Origin: Platynereis dumerilii
Lineage: Eukaryota > Annelida > Polychaeta > Phyllodocida > Nereididae
DNA: 64,000 nt
Reading direction: 5' to 3'
Assembly: GCA_026936325.1 (NCBI GenBank)
Contig: JAPTHN010000012.1
Coordinates: 41,240,537 to 41,304,536, forward strand
Both the position numbers and the translations under genes were made by a program. This document shows, one piece after another, positions 1 to 14,600 of the stretch; within the stretch, counting starts at the first letter, position 1, and each line of letters starts with the position of its first letter. The notes beneath the pieces are model-generated. The model was not told the origin of the DNA. It saw only the letters and a program-made list of their open reading frames with translations, and did not search any database.

Positions 1-24
1 ATCAATTGTGATCCTCCATTGCAG

Positions 25-1197
25 AATGTCAGACCTTGATGGAGGAAACAGACATATTGTATTGGAACATCTTCCCCATATCTACTCCCTGGCTGTATTT
101 GAGTCCACCATGTTATGGACCGATTGGAATGTGAAGACTATTTATTCTGCAAATAGGTGAGTTGTTTCTTGCACATCTTTCTAATTTTTGACAGAGGGAT
201 GCAGGATGGAGGGGTGGCTACCTCTGTTTTTAGTTTCCAGGGCTTCCAATCAACACTGTGATCCAGGTCACTCATCTGGAGCATGGATCAAAAGCGTAAC
301 ATAACTAAGACATACCACTACAATTCTTTTTTTCTCTCTCTCTTTTTTCTCTTTAGTATTCAATCAGGCCAACCAAGGAGCAAAACAATAAGAGATGTAA
401 AAACCCCAAAGGCTCTTTATCCTAGCAAGGGAGTAACTAGTATCAAATAATCATACCAATCATTAAGGGGACTACATTATTTTTCAAATTCCTTTTTGTT
501 TGTTTTCCAGATTTGCAGGAGGAAAGAACAATTCAGTCAAAACACTGCCTCTTCAACCTTATGGAATCCAAGTCTATCATCCTCTCAACCAACCCAGATG
601 TAAGAACGCGACTTCTTCACCTTCTAATGCTTCTATTTTATGTACACAATATACATTATACATATAAAGGAAAATTATTTGTTACTAAATATATAGGCAG
701 TTAGTTATACATTTGAGAATGAGAGTAATATGTTTATTATATGTAGGCATTGTGGGTGTCTCTGTGTCTTGTTCTTGACAGTTTCAAAAGAATATGCGTC
801 CATATTAAAGGTAAAAGATGAAATATATGAAAGAAGACGTAAAAAGATATACCCAAAAACATCCGATAAAGTACACTTGTTATTGGTATTGTTGACTCTA
901 AAGTTGATCATTTGGAGAGCAATAACATTTAAAGTGTTTGGATGATGACGAATGAGCACTATATGAGAATACAATCTCCAACTCTACAATGACTCTTAAT
1001 TTCCTTTTTTTAGTCGATAACCCGTGTGAAAAGAACAATGGCGGCTGCTCCCATCTGTGCCTCATCGGCCCCGCAGATGATGGAAATACAAAAGCTGTTT
1101 GTGCTTGCCCCGACCATTTTAGCTTGAATGATGATCAGAAGACTTGTAAAGCAGGTTGCAATGGAGGACAATTCTTGTGCGGTCGATCGGATCATAA
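25..1197 (+). other. LRP exons 1-3: end of YWTD propeller, EGF module, start of LDLa 1
   Basis: Exon 25-156 reads as LDL-receptor class B sequence, with the blade signatures [14 protein letters not shown] and [15 protein letters not shown]. Exon 511-599 completes the propeller, ending HPLNQPR. Exon 1014-1197 encodes a six-cysteine EGF module ([15 protein letters not shown]...) followed by the first half of LDLa repeat 1 ([14 protein letters not shown]). In LRPs each propeller is closed by such an EGF module and releases ligand at acidic pH. The window therefore opens at the end of the third or a comparable propeller, just before the last ligand-binding cluster. Confidence 0.85.
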
Positions 1198-4100
1198 GTA
1201 AGCTCATCTTTTCTCAGTTTTTCCCCCTTGCATATACTAAGATTGTCACTAAAACACCCTCTTTGGAATTACTGTAAACTGATGCCCTCATGGTCATTTG
1301 ATATTTTTATACAATAACACTAAAGAGCCCCTATTTTTGTTGGCATTAGAACATGTATATGTTTGAAAGTTTTTTATTTTTGGATGAACTCTTCTGTGCT
1401 TTTCGGTCATTAAAAGGTCATTCAGACGAAGAAAACAGTCATTACTGTTATTGGTCGTGTGACCAAGCTGTGACCAATCAGGAGAGAGCTTAGTGATATT
1501 TTTTAGAACATGGATGGTGAGGAGACCAGCAAAACTCGATATTGAGTGGCTCAACATCCACTAGTCATTTGATTATACACAAAGAAGAAAATTGTTATCT
1601 TTACACCAAAAACAAAAAAATATTCTACTACACCAATGTCGCTATGCATTGTTTGCTCTTGGAGAATATGAGGTGATTGTATTTTTAGGTGCATTCCCTT
1701 GAGATGGAAATGTGACGGAGACACCGATTGCAGAGGAGGAGAAGATGAAGTAGGATGTCGTGAGTAAAATGACAAATGTTATAATTACAATAGCAATATT
1801 ATACATATTAGGGTGCATCAGCCGCCCAAACATTAACCGATCGAGCTGTACCTTGGTCCATAGTTGGGTTTTACCACACAAAATAAGATACTAAAATTGC
1901 AGCTGGATCGATGGATATTTCTTGTGAATTTTTCAGGAAAAGTTACGTTTCCGTAGGATCGCGGTTTGCGATAACTTGAGTAATATGAAAGATAGAATAA
2001 AACTAATGACATATTTGCATTCTGCAGACAATTTCCTTAAAAAGGAATACCTGGAATCTATGTTTCCATCAACATTATGGTGATCATGTACTGCAAGATA
2101 TGCTTTTTCCTCAATTATTATGTACGATGTCACTGATATACACAAGTTCCTGTTTATATGACTGCATGGTACTTAGTCTTTGCTTTCCTCTTATTATAAA
2201 TTATGTTTCATGCATATCAGCAGTGATTTACTCAGTATTCCATTTTATCTCTCAAAGCTATTTCAATTATTTGTGATGATCTCAATAAACGTTTTATGAC
2301 TATGAAGAGAGAAAAAAACAAGCTTGCTATGCTATGTGTTGATAAGTCCCAATTTATTTTAACCTATGGAAAACTAGCCCTAATACTTATTGTGCATAAG
2401 AAGATGGGTCAATTTACAATGTACATTAAGGTTCATCACCTGTCCTGTGAATAACAAAAAACAGAACCAGGAAGCCGCAACATGGCTTGAATTTGTGTTA
2501 GTGGTAGTTAGAGGAACATTTATAAGTACTACTTTTCTTTCTTTTTTTTGCATTTGAAATTATAGTCGATCTCTTCATTATTAATTTACTACAATATCTT
2601 AAACTTGAAATGACCATTCTTAACACCTGCAGGATGATTGGTTTTAATCTGATTTAATTCATATTTATGAAAATATCATTTTAAAAGGCCTATCCACCTT
2701 TGCCTCTCAAAGACTTTTTTTGAAGGTCACACAGTATACCATCTAAAACAATTATCATTTATGCAGATATCAAACATTCCTAATATAATGGAATTTAATT
2801 AGACTGATGTGCAAGGTTTGTACCAGAATGTACCTATCTGCATGAGACTGCAAATAATCAATACCTTTTTAAAACGCCATACATGTAAGTTTGAGTGAAA
2901 ATGTTAAATAAATAATACATTTATTCAATTGCTTCTATTCTTGTCATGGAATTGTGACTATAGATTAAATCTATGAAATAAATCCTCCATGGATCTTGCC
3001 ATCCATTTAATACAGGATCACGGATTATGGATACTGACAGTCTCAGTGAACATAGTACCCCATATAGGCCTACACTATAAATTTTGGTTTGAAGCTTAAT
3101 GTGGCCTCAGAAAAGTACTTCCAGAAAATATACAATGTGCAGACAATATTTGTATTTCATTAATTTGCAGAATATGAATGGTTGATCACCATATTATGTG
3201 CAATTGTACATTGACCCATCTTCTTGTGCACTATAATATCAGGCAAGTTTTTCTTAATGTTAAAACAGATAATGACTTATCAATGCATAGCATATTAGTA
3301 AGGTTGTTCCTTTATTGTCGTACGGCCGTAAAACATTAATCAAGTTCATTGGATCCTTAAATAATAGAAATAGCTTCGAGAGTCAAAAAGAAATACTAAG
3401 TAAATTATTACTCATATGTATCAAACATAATAAATAATGAAAGGAACAATTAAAGACAAAGTACCTTGCAGTCATTTAAAGAAAAAATTTTGTATATCAG
3501 TGAAGTCGTATAAAATTTTCAAAGTAAAAACCCATCCTGCAGTATGACATAAACATTATTTCAACAAAAGTATAGCTTCCAGGTATTCATTTTGAAGGTA
3601 ATTCTCCGCAGAATCCAAATATGTTATTATTGTTATTCTATCTTTTATATTACTCAAGTTATCACAAACCGCGATCCTACGGAAACGTAACTTTTCCTGA
3701 AAATATCTTAGGAAATATGCTTCCGGAGGCACCCTTAAATATTATTTGATCTTGCTGATTTTTTAGTATGTTCATTTGGCTACCTAAACACAAATTCATG
3801 CGGTACAGCAACCTAGCACCATTTTTTTTTTTCATGGGGCGGCTGATGCACCCTAATACATATACTGCATGACATGAGTACAATATTATATAAATTAATT
3901 TGCATGATGAAGTTCTTATTGAAAGAGGGCACAGATGATGTAAAGATCTCTGCTGGGCTATCTGCTGAGCTCAAAGTTTTATATTTTAATAATTTCAAAG
4001 TTGTCTTTTCTTTAATGCCTTTACTCTTTTCATATCTTTGGTTCTTGAATTGATAGAAACATGATTCTTTCACAATTAAATGCAGAATGAAGCTTATTAT

Positions 4101-7100
4101 ACATTTACTCTTTTTGTTTAAATACAGCCAACGCAACCTGCTGGTCTGACCTATTTCAATGTGTGGGGAATTCCAGCTGATGTCTTTATTGTGATTTTGT
4201 TATACCTTGGGTTCTAGCAAAGATAAAGACATGTATCTTGCACCATTAAATATGGAATAAAAATGACTAAAATACACACATTTTTATTTATATACAGCCA
4301 ACAGAACCTGCTCTTCTGGCCTATTTCAATGTATAGGCAATTCCAGCCAATGTCTCTACTGGTACGACGTCTGTGATGGAACGAAAGATTGTACAGACAA
4401 TTCTGACGAGGACCATGCAACCTGCAAACTTCCATGCCCTCCAGGAGAATTCAAGTGCAACAGCACAGGAAGGTTGGTCTTTCTCTTTTCTTTTCTTGAT
4501 TTGCATATATCTATATATCTGCTCCACGAAAACATGCAGTAGGCCTACAAAATTCTAAAAATGGCTTGTCACTTAAAATCTAGCCTAAGCTATCTATCCA
4601 TAGCTAAATGCTATACTTAGCTAAACCTATCCCCATAGCTATCCCTAGCTAGCCACAACTTCTATTGTTTGAACAAGGGGTAAAGAGATTACAATGTATG
4701 CAAATGAATGGAACTGGATAGTTATGGAGGGCTATTGATAAGTCCATCTACGAATAGCTATAGACAGCTATATTGAGCCACTTTTAGAAAAACAATTTTG
4801 CTGTATTTCCTGTCAAGCTGATGAGGATATGCGACATCTGCATGTCATTTATATTATTCACTCCTTAAGTTTAACTCCCTGAGCCCCCCTCTGGATCCGC
4901 TACTGTCATTCTATTTATTTGAATACCCCCTTTTTTAGGTGTATCAAGAGTAGCTGGGTCTGTGATGACGAAGAGGATTGTTCTAAAGGTGAAGATGAAG
5001 ATGAAACCATGTGTGAGAAGAAAAAAGGTCAGTTTGAAACAAGTCCAATATTATCACATTCACATTGATACCTTTCTGCATTGCTTATTCTTTTAGCTCA
5101 ATCACAGGTCAAAGCGTAATAACTTAGTAATAAGCATCTTTTCTTTACTTGTTACTACTATATATATATATTCAAATGTAACAACCTCAGAAAGATCCTG
5201 CTAACTTCATCTGGGTAGAAAGTAGGTCAATTCAGGATTGTAAGAACTTCTCCGATTGGTTGACTTGAAATGTGACCTATTTTCTGCCAATTCTGTCCAT
5301 TCCAAGAACTTCCCCCAAAACCAGTTAAGAAGTATTTTTACAGATTTTTTTTCATAGTAACTTTGATTGAATTCATATGCCACCTTACAAAGTTCAGCTC
5401 TGTAGAAATAAGACATGACTGAAAGAATTGCCCCCAAAGGCTATGGAAGGACTATGAAGGACTTATGAGTTATGACTTTATATATAGGATTAACGTTATT
5501 AATCAAGAACTATTTTTATCAGACCCTATTTTTCTCAATCAAAAAATATTTCCCTTCAACGAGGAACTACTATTCTCAATGAAGAATTATTTTTCTTCAT
5601 CAAGAACTATTTTCTCTCAAAAATATTTGTTCTTACCCCTTTTAGCGTACCATATTAACAGTCAAGTCTTTCCATAACTACAAATAATACCCTCATCACC
5701 TATGATATAATTACGTGTACTTCTCTTATCATTTTAGAAGTGACATGCAGTCCTGATCAATTCTCCTGCAAAAACGGAAAATGTATCGACAAAACATGGC
5801 GTTGTGATTATGACGACGACTGTGGAGATGGCAGTGATGAGGAACCAAGAGATTTCTGTAGTGAGTCAATGTTATTTTAAATATAGGCCTGACATAATTG
5901 ATTTTAAGCTTCTCGGATCATCTCTAGGCACTTTTTCTATGATCAGTCTGTAGGATGAAAAATTTGCTGTATTCTCATATTTTATTGTGCAAATCTCTCA
6001 CGTAAAATTGCGGAGTAACTTTTTTTTGTCAACAGAAGATCCATTATGTCGGTAGTGAAACAAGCTGAAAATGTATTATGCCTGGCCGAACTAGATAGTA
6101 TAAGTTAAATTATTATATCTTGAATACACATTATTAGAGTATATCAGTAAACAAGCCGTAACTACTAATATTTCTTGCAAATTAGTGCATCACAACAGGG
6201 ACAGGAAGAAAAATAAACATTTTTATGAATGTTCTTTTCCAGAAATCCAGAAATGCCCTAAAGGATGGTTCCGGTGTGCTACGAACTACCGATGCATTCC
6301 GGAATTACTCCGCTGTGACGGGAAGGATAACTGCAGGGACAATTCCGATGAGGATGAGGGAGTTTGCGAGGCTAGGACGTGTGAACCGGGAGAATTCCAG
6401 TGCAAAGATAAGCAGTAAGTAGTCCATATTCATTTAGGGCAAGGATTGGCTCACTTGCCAATGGTGTGGTTGTGTGATTTCTTATATGATGTGAAATTAG
6501 TCTTACCAATCCCAGCCCTCCCTTTTACTCAGCCTTCTATTCGTTTATCTGGGAAGGGGCTAATGCTTACAATCGTGTGTGTCTGTCTGTTACCTTCTTA
6601 TTTTAAATGTATGTCCTCATTACTCATTTACTGAGACTTCTATAAATTCACCCAGGATGTGGTTTATGATTTTATTCTATGTGTATGTCTGTTACCTTCT
6701 TATGTTAATAGTATGTTTTCATTAATCATTTGCAGTAGCATTTTCTAGAGATGGTTGGGCGATTTCCTGTATGAAGTCAAATGAGTCCTGCCAACCCCAG
6801 CACACCCTTTTACTAAACCTATTATTCATTAGCCCTGCCCAGGATGGGACTTACGTTTTCATTCTTGTGTGTCCGTCTGTCCATCACGTTCTTATTATTT
6901 CTTTGCAGTTGCATTCCCCAGAGATGGCTGTGTGATTTTGACAGAGATTGCCCCGATGGGTCCGATGAAGAAAAAGATTTTTGCCGTATGTTAAACAAAA
7001 CCCTTTTTAATGAAGAATCTCCTTATGTGGTAGTTATCTATGAGCAACGACATGAATAAAGGAGGCTGTGGTCAATTACTTCGGAAAAGTAGACCAACAA

Positions 7101-10100
7101 TCTTCCCTATGACTGCGATTTTCTTTCAACTGATTTTGAAATATCTTGAGAATTATTACCTTAACTGTTGTTGGACAATGACTGAGCAAGTCCACTCTCA
7201 ATCTAAACAGTTTTAGTATGAAGAAATTGGTAAAAATTATTTATACTTGTACAATAAAGTATCTTGCAAAAGTGGAAATTTCCTCTTGGTAAAATAAAGT
7301 GCACTTATTATGCAAACGATAATGTGAACTTCGGTGCACTTAGATAATCGAAATGCTTTTGTATTTCAGGAGACAAGCGACCGAACTGCACCGAGAGTGA
7401 ATTCAGATGTGCTAATAACAGGTGTGTCCACTCGGACGATCGGTGTGACGCCCGGAAAGACTGCGAAGATGGGAGTGATGAAGAAAACTGTGGTAAGATA
7501 GACAAATAAGGACAAAGATACATTTATATAGTTATAAACCAATCTATATATATAGAGACAGAGAGAGATACATAGAGATATTTTACCCTTTTATTTCTTG
7601 TTCAATTTTGGATATACCTCAACAGTTATAACTATCACAATGACATATCAGTACGTCTTTTTTTTTCCCTCAGAATATCACCAGTGCCCAGAAGACAAGT
7701 TCCAATGCAAGGGAGGCCACTGTATCAACGAAGACTCAAAGTGTGATGGCTGGGTCGACTGTCCTGACTTTAGTGACGAAATGGGATGTCCCACAAAGTA
7801 CCCTAATGGATCTTACTGCGAATGGGATTATTTTGATTGCAAAAATGGGGTGAGTTGTTATGATTAGAGATCTTTGATCAAAGGCTTTCTGTATAATATG
7901 TTTATATATTGTTGTGAAAACTATCGTTAGGTCAAATGTCCTGACATTAGTGATGAAATGAGATAAAGAGTGTTAGTGCATATGGAACCTTGGCGAGGGT
8001 CAGTTTCATAAAATGTTGTTAATTTCCAGGTTTGCATAATCCCTAACTACCAATGTGATGGTCAGAATGACTGCGGAGATGGTGCGGATGAAACCAGAGA
8101 CCACTGCACAACTATGAAATGCGAAGGGGTAAGTGCTCATCTATCTATATCTATATCTATCTATCTATCTATCTATCTATATAAAAGAATAAGGACAGTG
8201 CCTCATCCAGGGAGGCGTCCCACCTCTTCCTCCCAGAAATAACCTCCTTTCAACCTCCTTCCTCGTTCAGTACCCCCTATTTCTGTCAAAATCTTTTTAC
8301 TTCCCATATGCATTACACCCATACATCCAAATTACACAGGTCTAAACCTTTTTTGTTTGATGTAGTTAACAATAATACATAAATACTTACTAGTGTTGTA
8401 ACGATTCGCCAAAAAGTTGCCGACATCGTCGCCAAAATCATTGGCCGGCGACATCGATAGTGGATTCAATAACCTCGATTTTGTGAGGTGCTAGACAAAT
8501 CCAATTAACCCTAATATCACCCACGCGCATTCACGAGATTTGCGTGACAAAGCAGCAGACCTGTAGCAATCAGCTTCTGTAGTCTAACTGCTAATTGCAA
8601 TTGAGAAGATTCAAGGGGTACCTTTCAAAGTAAATTCACACCTTCTAGACTTAATTGCCATTGAAGTCCAGATGTAAGAAGACCACTGGGGTGAAGAAGC
8701 AAGTGTCATGGCTGATTGTAATTAGCAGCAGCCAGCAGAGCAGTCAGGTCCCCTTTAAAAAAAGACTTGCTCTTTAGTATTCACATGCAATGTCATGCAT
8801 GTTTTGATCTAGTGGTTGGGTAAATCAGAATAATTAATTACCTGAAATCCTGACATTATTAACTAAATGCAGTATATGATAAGGGATTGTCTGGCGCATG
8901 GATTGCTGTCCAACAGGGACGAAATGTCGGCCAAATATTTGAAGTGATTTACAAAAATAAATAATAATTTCCTGCCGAGACCCCCAAGTCCCCCTGAATA
9001 TGAAATGGTCACCCCCTTACCATTGATTCTTGATATATATGTAAATTCAGGCCACCGGGACCTTAGTTAAAGTACATTAAAGAAACTGGAATGGCATCAT
9101 AGGGTGTTACGAATTTGGTTTTGACAGAAATGCTGTGACAAAAATCCTTTCTACAACGTGACAGCCTGGCCACAGAGTCGGTCCTATATTACATATAGGC
9201 AGACGATTATTCACTGCACTATGCACAAAGTAAGTCAATAAACTATGACTTTAATGAAACAATGAAGTTTAAAGGATATCAGAGAGGCCTTGCAAATGTT
9301 CTATAGACCATAATACATTTTCTGCACAAAATACTGCAAGGTCAAGAAATCTATTTAAAAGCCAAAATTATCTGATTTTAAGTATATTAGTATATTATAT
9401 AACACAATACAAAGCAGTTGACATGATACATAATATGATTTTCCACAAATTCAATTATTTCTCGTAATTTTACACACATGTGATGTGGACACAAATGAAT
9501 TTATTTGGTATACTGCTAATCCCTAAGGAACCAAGATATATTTCTTGAACAAATCGCCTGGTTCCATGCCAACCAATTTGACGCGTCATAACTTGTTTAA
9601 TTCCCAAGCTGACTGTGTTGTCCATTCCGATTAAAAATCGATTATCGAATCGGCCAGGCCCTCCGATAATCGATTTTGTAATTCTCAGTAGATTCCCATC
9701 ACTAACACTTACCCTGTTGTCTGCATTAACACCCGGTGGACATATGGAATGATGAGATGGGCAATAAAAATAATATTTTTGTGCAAAACTTTCGATAAAG
9801 TTATATTTTCATGAAATTTCAATTAAAATTGGTACTTTGGAGGGGGTGGGCTCAATCTTCCAAATTTACAGGATTAAAACAATACCTATAAAAGGGGTTT
9901 AATGGCCTTTCGACTTGGTTGGTTTTTTTGTGAAATGGACTGAGAAGGCTTCACTTACCATATTATTGTTTATCTTTCTACAGAAGCTGTTGTGAAGTCT
10001 GAATAACTTGTTTTGCAGTTGGGGAGTTTGTAGAGACTTCAGTCCAGTGGCACCTGGAGTGAACTGTAACATGGTATACGGACGCAATTTTGTTTTGATT

Positions 10101-11465
10101 CTGAGTGATTTGAGGGTGAAGATTTCAAATCTGAGGGGGTGCCTGCTTGTAAACCTTGAGCGTTTTGAGATATTATGGTTTCCATAGCAAAAAGTCAGGT
10201 AAAACAATGCATAATCACAAATATTTTGTTATGTGACATTCTGCAATATCATTTCATTTTCAGAGTTCCCGCTACAAGTGTTCCGATGGATTGTGTATCT
10301 CCATCCGACAAATGTGTGATGGCAAGGCTGACTGCAGGAACGCCCAGGATGAGAACAACCACACCCTCTGTGAGTTAAATATATCATTGTTGCACTGCCC
10401 TCTGGTGATAATATCTTCAAGAATTATTACATTGTCCCCTGGTGTTAATAAATTTTCACAGTAATTACACGACATCTCCTTTAAACAAGTTTAATTTTAC
10501 ATAGAATCAGCAGATCTGAAAGTTTTAAGCAAATGCTCATCAAAAGAACAAAAAAAATAATACTCATACTCCGGTTAGTTCAATAATATTCATCTAAATT
10601 TATAGATAAGAGTGTTTTTTTCTTCTCTGAAACAATGTCTTTTACTCCTCTGTCTCATTTGTTTAAGGTCGTCCAAAGACAATCCGAAAATGCAGTGTAG
10701 AGTCGTTTGCCTGTTCCAATGGAACTTGCATCAACATTTTACGAGTTTGTGACGGCACATTTGATTGTCCTAATGGAGAAGATGAAAAATGTGGTAAGTA
10801 TATGAAAATTTATGCAAATATTATTAATTCTTGAGGACAATGAGAATCTGAATGAATTCCTTGGCCAATCCTGATGTTGTTTGAGTTTTAAACTTTTAAA
10901 ATCTGACCATCATTGGCCAAAATAAAAGCAATTAATTGTTAATATAGTTACCTTCAGTTGATTACTGCAGCCTGATTCCTCTGGCCACAAAACACAGGAA
11001 ATGTTAAATTATTTTCCATAGAGAGGGATGACAATTTCTTTATATATACCAAATTTTCGATTGAGTGAGACAATATATTCCCTATTCTGGGTCGCCAATT
11101 GCAATCGATAGCGATCAATTATGACCTTAGATAGGTCTCCCTCATATTGTGATTGTTATTGATCGCCTTATACTATAAGGGCGATCATAGGAATCGTCCG
11201 GTCATCAAGCGGACGTCATTTTGACGTGCACAACTTTTTGACGTGCACAAATATTTGTCGTGCACAAGATTTGTCGTGCACAAATAGGCAATCAATGATG
11301 GCAATCAATGATGGCAGTCAATGATGGCAATCAATGTAGATAGATAGATAGATAGATAGATAAGGATAGATAGATAGATAGATAGATAAGGATAGATAGA
11401 TAGATAGATAAGGATAGATAGATAGATAGATAGATAAGGATAGATAGATAGATAGATAGATAGAT

Positions 11466-11497
<32 letters not shown>

Positions 11498-11584
11498 GGG
11501 GGCGACCATTTAATATCTCCTAAGAATAAGGGGGCAACCATTTAATATCTACTAAGGTGCTAGATAGATAGATAGATAGATAAG

Positions 11585-11617
<33 letters not shown>

Positions 11618-14600
11618 GGGGGCGACCATTTAATATCTCCTAAGAATAAGGGGGCAACCATTTAATATCTACTAAGGTGCTAGATAGATAGATAGATAGA
11701 TAAGGATAGATAGATAGATAGATAGATAAGGGGGCGACCATTTAATATCTCCTAAGAATAAGGGGGCAACCATTTGATATCTACTAAGGTGCTAGACATG
11801 GGGACATACCCCCCGCGGACATGGGGACATACCCCCCGCGACATGGGGACTTACCCCCGCGGACATGGGGACTTACCCCCTCGGACATGGGGACTTACCT
11901 CTGCGGACATGGGGACTTACCCCCGCGGACATGGGGACTTACCCCCGCGGACATGGGGACTTACCCCCGCGGACATGGGGACTTACCCCCTAGGACATCG
12001 GGACTTACCCCCTCGGACATGGGGACTAACCCCCGTGGACATGGGGACTTACCCCCGCGGACATGGGGACTTACCCCCTCGGACATGGGGACTTACCCCC
12101 GCGGACATGGGGACTTACCCCCGCCGACATGGGGACTTACCCCCTCGGACATGGGGACTTACCCCCTCGGACATGGGGACTTACCCCCGCGGACATGGGG
12201 ACTTACCCCCGCGGACATGGGGACTTACCCCCTCGGACATGGGGACTTACCCCCTCGGACATGGGGACTTACCCCCTCGGACATGGGGACTTACCCCCTC
12301 GTACATGGGGACTTACCCCCGCGGACATGGGGACTTACCCCCTCGGACATGGGGACTTACCCCCTCGGACATGGGGACTTACCCCTTCGGACATGGGGAC
12401 TTACCCCCTCGGACATGGGGACTTACCCCCTCGGACATGGGGACTTACCCCCGCGGACATGGGGACTTACCCCCGCGGACATGGGGACTTACCCCCTCGA
12501 ACATGGGGACTTACCCCCTCGGACATGGGGACTTACCCCCTCGTACATGGGGACTTACCCCCGCGGACATGGGGACTTACCCCCTCGGACATGGGGACTT
12601 ACCCCCTCGGACATGGGGACTTACCCCCGCGGACATGGGGACTTACCCCCGCGGACATGGGGACTTACCCCCGCGGACATGGGGACTTACCCCCGCGGAC
12701 ATGGGGACTTACCCCCGCGGACATGGGGACTTACCCCCGCGGACATGGGGACTTACCCCCGCGGACATGGGGACTTACCCCCGCGGACATGGGGACTTAC
12801 CCCCGCGGACATGGGGACTTACCCCCTCGGACATGGGAACTTACCCCTGCGGACATGGGGACTTACCCTCTCGGACATGGGGACTTACCCTCTCGGACAT
12901 GGGGACTTACCCCCGCGGACATGGGGACTTACCCCCTCAGACATGGGGACTTACCCCCGCGGACATGGGGACTTACCCCCGCGGACATGGGGACTTACCC
13001 CCGCGGACATGGGGACTTACCCCCGCGGACATGGGGACTTACCCCCGCGGACATGGGGACTTACCCCCTCGGACATGGGGACTTACCCCCTCGGACATGG
13101 GGACTTACCCCCGCGGACATGGGGACTTACCCCCGGGGACATGGGGACTTACCCCCTCGGACATGGGGACTTACCCCCTCGGACATGGGGACTTACCCCC
13201 TCGGACTGGGGGACTTACCCCCTCGGACATGGGGACTTACCCCCTCGGACTGGGGAACTTACCCCCTCGGACATGGGGACTTACCCCCTCGGACATGGGG
13301 ACTTACCCCCTCGGACATGGCGACTTACCCCCTCAGACATGGCGACTTACCCCCTCGGACATGGCGACTTAAATCCCACGGACATGGCGACTTACCCCCT
13401 CGGACATGGCGACTTAAATCCCACGGACATGGGGACTTACCCCCGCGGACATGGGGACTTCCCCCGCGGACATGGGGACTTACCCCGCGGACATGGGGAC
13501 TTACCCCCTCGGACATGGGGACTTACCCCCTCGAACATGGGGACTTACCCCCGCGGACATGGGGACTTACCCCCGCGGACATGGGGACTTACCCCCTCGG
13601 ACATGGGGACTTACCCCCTCGGAAATGGGGACTTACCCCCGCGGACATGGGGACTTACCCCCTCGGACATTGGGACTTACCCCCTCGGACATGGGGACTT
13701 ACCCCCGCGGACATGGGGACTTACCCCCGCGGACATGGGGACTTACCCCCTCGGACAATGGGACTTACCCCCTCGGACATGGGGACTTACCCCCGCGGAC
13801 ATGGGGACTTACCCCCTCGGACATGGGGACTTACCCTCGCGGACATGGGGACTTACCCCCGCGGACATGGGGACTTACCCCGCGGACATGGGGACTTACC
13901 CCCGCGGACATGGGGACTTACCCCGCGGACATGGGGACTTACCCCCGCGGACATGGGGACTTACCCCCTCGGACATGGGGACTTACCCTGCGGACATGGG
14001 GACTTACCCCCGCGGACATGGGGACTTACCCCCGCGGACATGGGGACTTACCCCCTCGGACATGGGGACTTACCCCCTCGGACATGGGGACTTACCCCCT
14101 CGGACATGGGGACTTACCCCCTCGGACATGGGGACTTACCCCCTCGGACATGGGGACTTACCCCTTCGGACATGGGGACTTACCCCCTCGGACATGGGGA
14201 CTTACCCCTTCGGACATGGGGACTTACCCCCGCGGACATGGGGACTTACCCCCTCGGACTTGGGGACTTACCCCCTCGGACATGGGGACTTACCCCCGCG
14301 GACATGGGGACTTACCCCCGCGGACATGGGGACTTACCCCCGCGGACATTGGGACTTACCCCCTCTCACATTGGGACTTACCCCCGCGGACATGGGGACT
14401 TACCCATGAGCCCATTTGTCATGAAAGAGATGGATTATTTCCTTAGTATTAGTGAACTTGGTGAAGTATTGCCCAATCAAATTCACAAAACAAGGTTTTG
14501 GCTTGCGTATTGTGTAACACAGGCGATCATTTAGTCCCTGTGGGACAGCATAGGCGATCCATTCAATCTCCACACTACCTCTAGTTAAGTATAATTTTTC

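Larger units (their letters stand above)
1014..10793 (+). other. Cluster of eleven LDL-receptor class A repeats (ligand-binding)
   Basis: Exons 3 to 14 encode eleven complete six-cysteine LDLa modules with the calcium-cage acidic pattern (for example [14 protein letters not shown] in exon 7 and [13 protein letters not shown] in exon 11). Repeats 1, 2-3, 6 and 9-10 are split across exons, while 4, 5, 7, 8 and 11 sit largely in one. Most carry the SDE calcium ligands. Repeats 1, 3 and 11 have GEDE, repeat 9 has GADE, and repeat 10 has NAQDE, so its calcium site may be weaker. Eleven modules is the size of the fourth cluster in vertebrate LRP2 and LRP1. These modules bind basic residues of ligands. 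Confidence 0.88.

Noticed and set aside
11774-14534. Very long open frames (532, 862, 823 and 331 residues) of [14 protein letters not shown]-type repeats
   Set aside because: All three plus frames are open because a 22-bp unit without stops is repeated. There is no signal peptide, no domain and no conserved ends, and the tract sits in an LRP intron.
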